This document shows, piece after piece, positions 21,340 through 21,446 of a DNA stretch of 21,446 bases (position 1 is the first letter of the stretch; each line of letters starts with the position of its first letter). The position numbers and the translations under genes were made by a program. The notes under the pieces are model-generated. The model was not told the origin of the DNA, searched no databases, and saw nothing but the letters and a program-made list of their open reading frames with translations. The stretch covers positions 1 through 21,446 of IMG/VR virus record IMGVR_UViG_3300025418_001001. The stretch is one strand, 5' to 3'. Source of the stretch: a virus.

Positions 21340-21446
21340 TACACGCCTCTATTTCGACGGTTCTTTGCAATCGTCGCATAAACTTCGTTTATCGAGATTG
21401 GTCGAGTGCCCTTTTTTCCACGCTTACCCACGGTAGCTCCACGGCT
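21339..21446 (-). CDS. 3' end of a basic protein, cut by window edge
   Basis: The last 35 codons and stop of a minus-strand gene whose start lies beyond the window. The visible part is very basic, with a Gly-Lys-Arg-Gly-Lys-Lys stretch near its start, a helical middle (ISINEVYATIAKNR) and RRNRGV at the end. The frame stays open to the edge and its stop overlaps the next start (TAATG), which supports it. Function cannot be judged. Confidence 0.6.
   Translation of the reverse strand, partial: SRGATVGKRGKKGTRPISINEVYATIAKNRRNRGV

Overview
The window looks like part of the genome of a temperate actinobacteriophage, or of a prophage, and not like ordinary chromosomal DNA. The support is a tyrosine integrase preceded by an excisionase-like HTH protein, a WhiB-family regulator (a family confined to actinobacteria and their phages), T4-type endonuclease VII, a phage-sized adenosylcobalamin-dependent ribonucleotide reductase with a NrdH-type redoxin, and long runs of tiny genes with overlapping stop and start codons. 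Base composition is moderate for an actinophage, about half G+C as judged by eye. This would suit a lower-GC actinobacterial host, possibly an aquatic one; that last point is only a guess.

Layout. Positions 1-1221 hold no convincing gene but are crowded with palindromes, hairpins and a cluster of ACATGCA repeats. From 1222 to 8430 a tight plus-strand gene string runs with ATGA, TAATG or TGATG junctions: two tiny genes, a DUF6011-type protein, a MoxR-like AAA ATPase, a VWA protein with a HExxH motif, a coiled-coil protein, a small membrane protein, several very small or Cys-rich proteins, WhiB, and the excisionase-like HTH. A good intrinsic terminator (8447-8480) closes it. The integrase (8531-9802) and a secreted lysozyme-like transglycosylase (9807-10415) follow, then a small plus-strand gene (10473-10928) whose 3' end runs into the minus-strand redoxin gene.

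From 10771 to the right edge everything is on the minus strand, transcribed right to left. Nearest the right edge is a series of ten small, mostly unrecognised genes plus a truncated one (18000-21446). Next come a zinc-ribbon protein, an AT-rich methyltransferase that looks recently acquired, an Ala/Pro/Thr-rich protein, a nucleotidyltransferase-like protein, a HAD-like protein lacking its nucleophile, a large protein that may have a TGT/DpdA-like barrel fused to a Cys-cluster domain, endonuclease VII, class II RNR and NrdH.

How it works together: RNR and NrdH supply dNTPs, endonuclease VII resolves branched DNA before packaging, integrase and excisionase control lysogeny, WhiB probably regulates transcription, and the AAA-VWA pair is a chelatase/MoxR-type remodelling machine of unknown target. 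The most striking global signal is the apparent absence, by manual scan, of the 4-base palindromes GATC, CCGG and CGCG from the whole window. This suggests strong selection by restriction systems.
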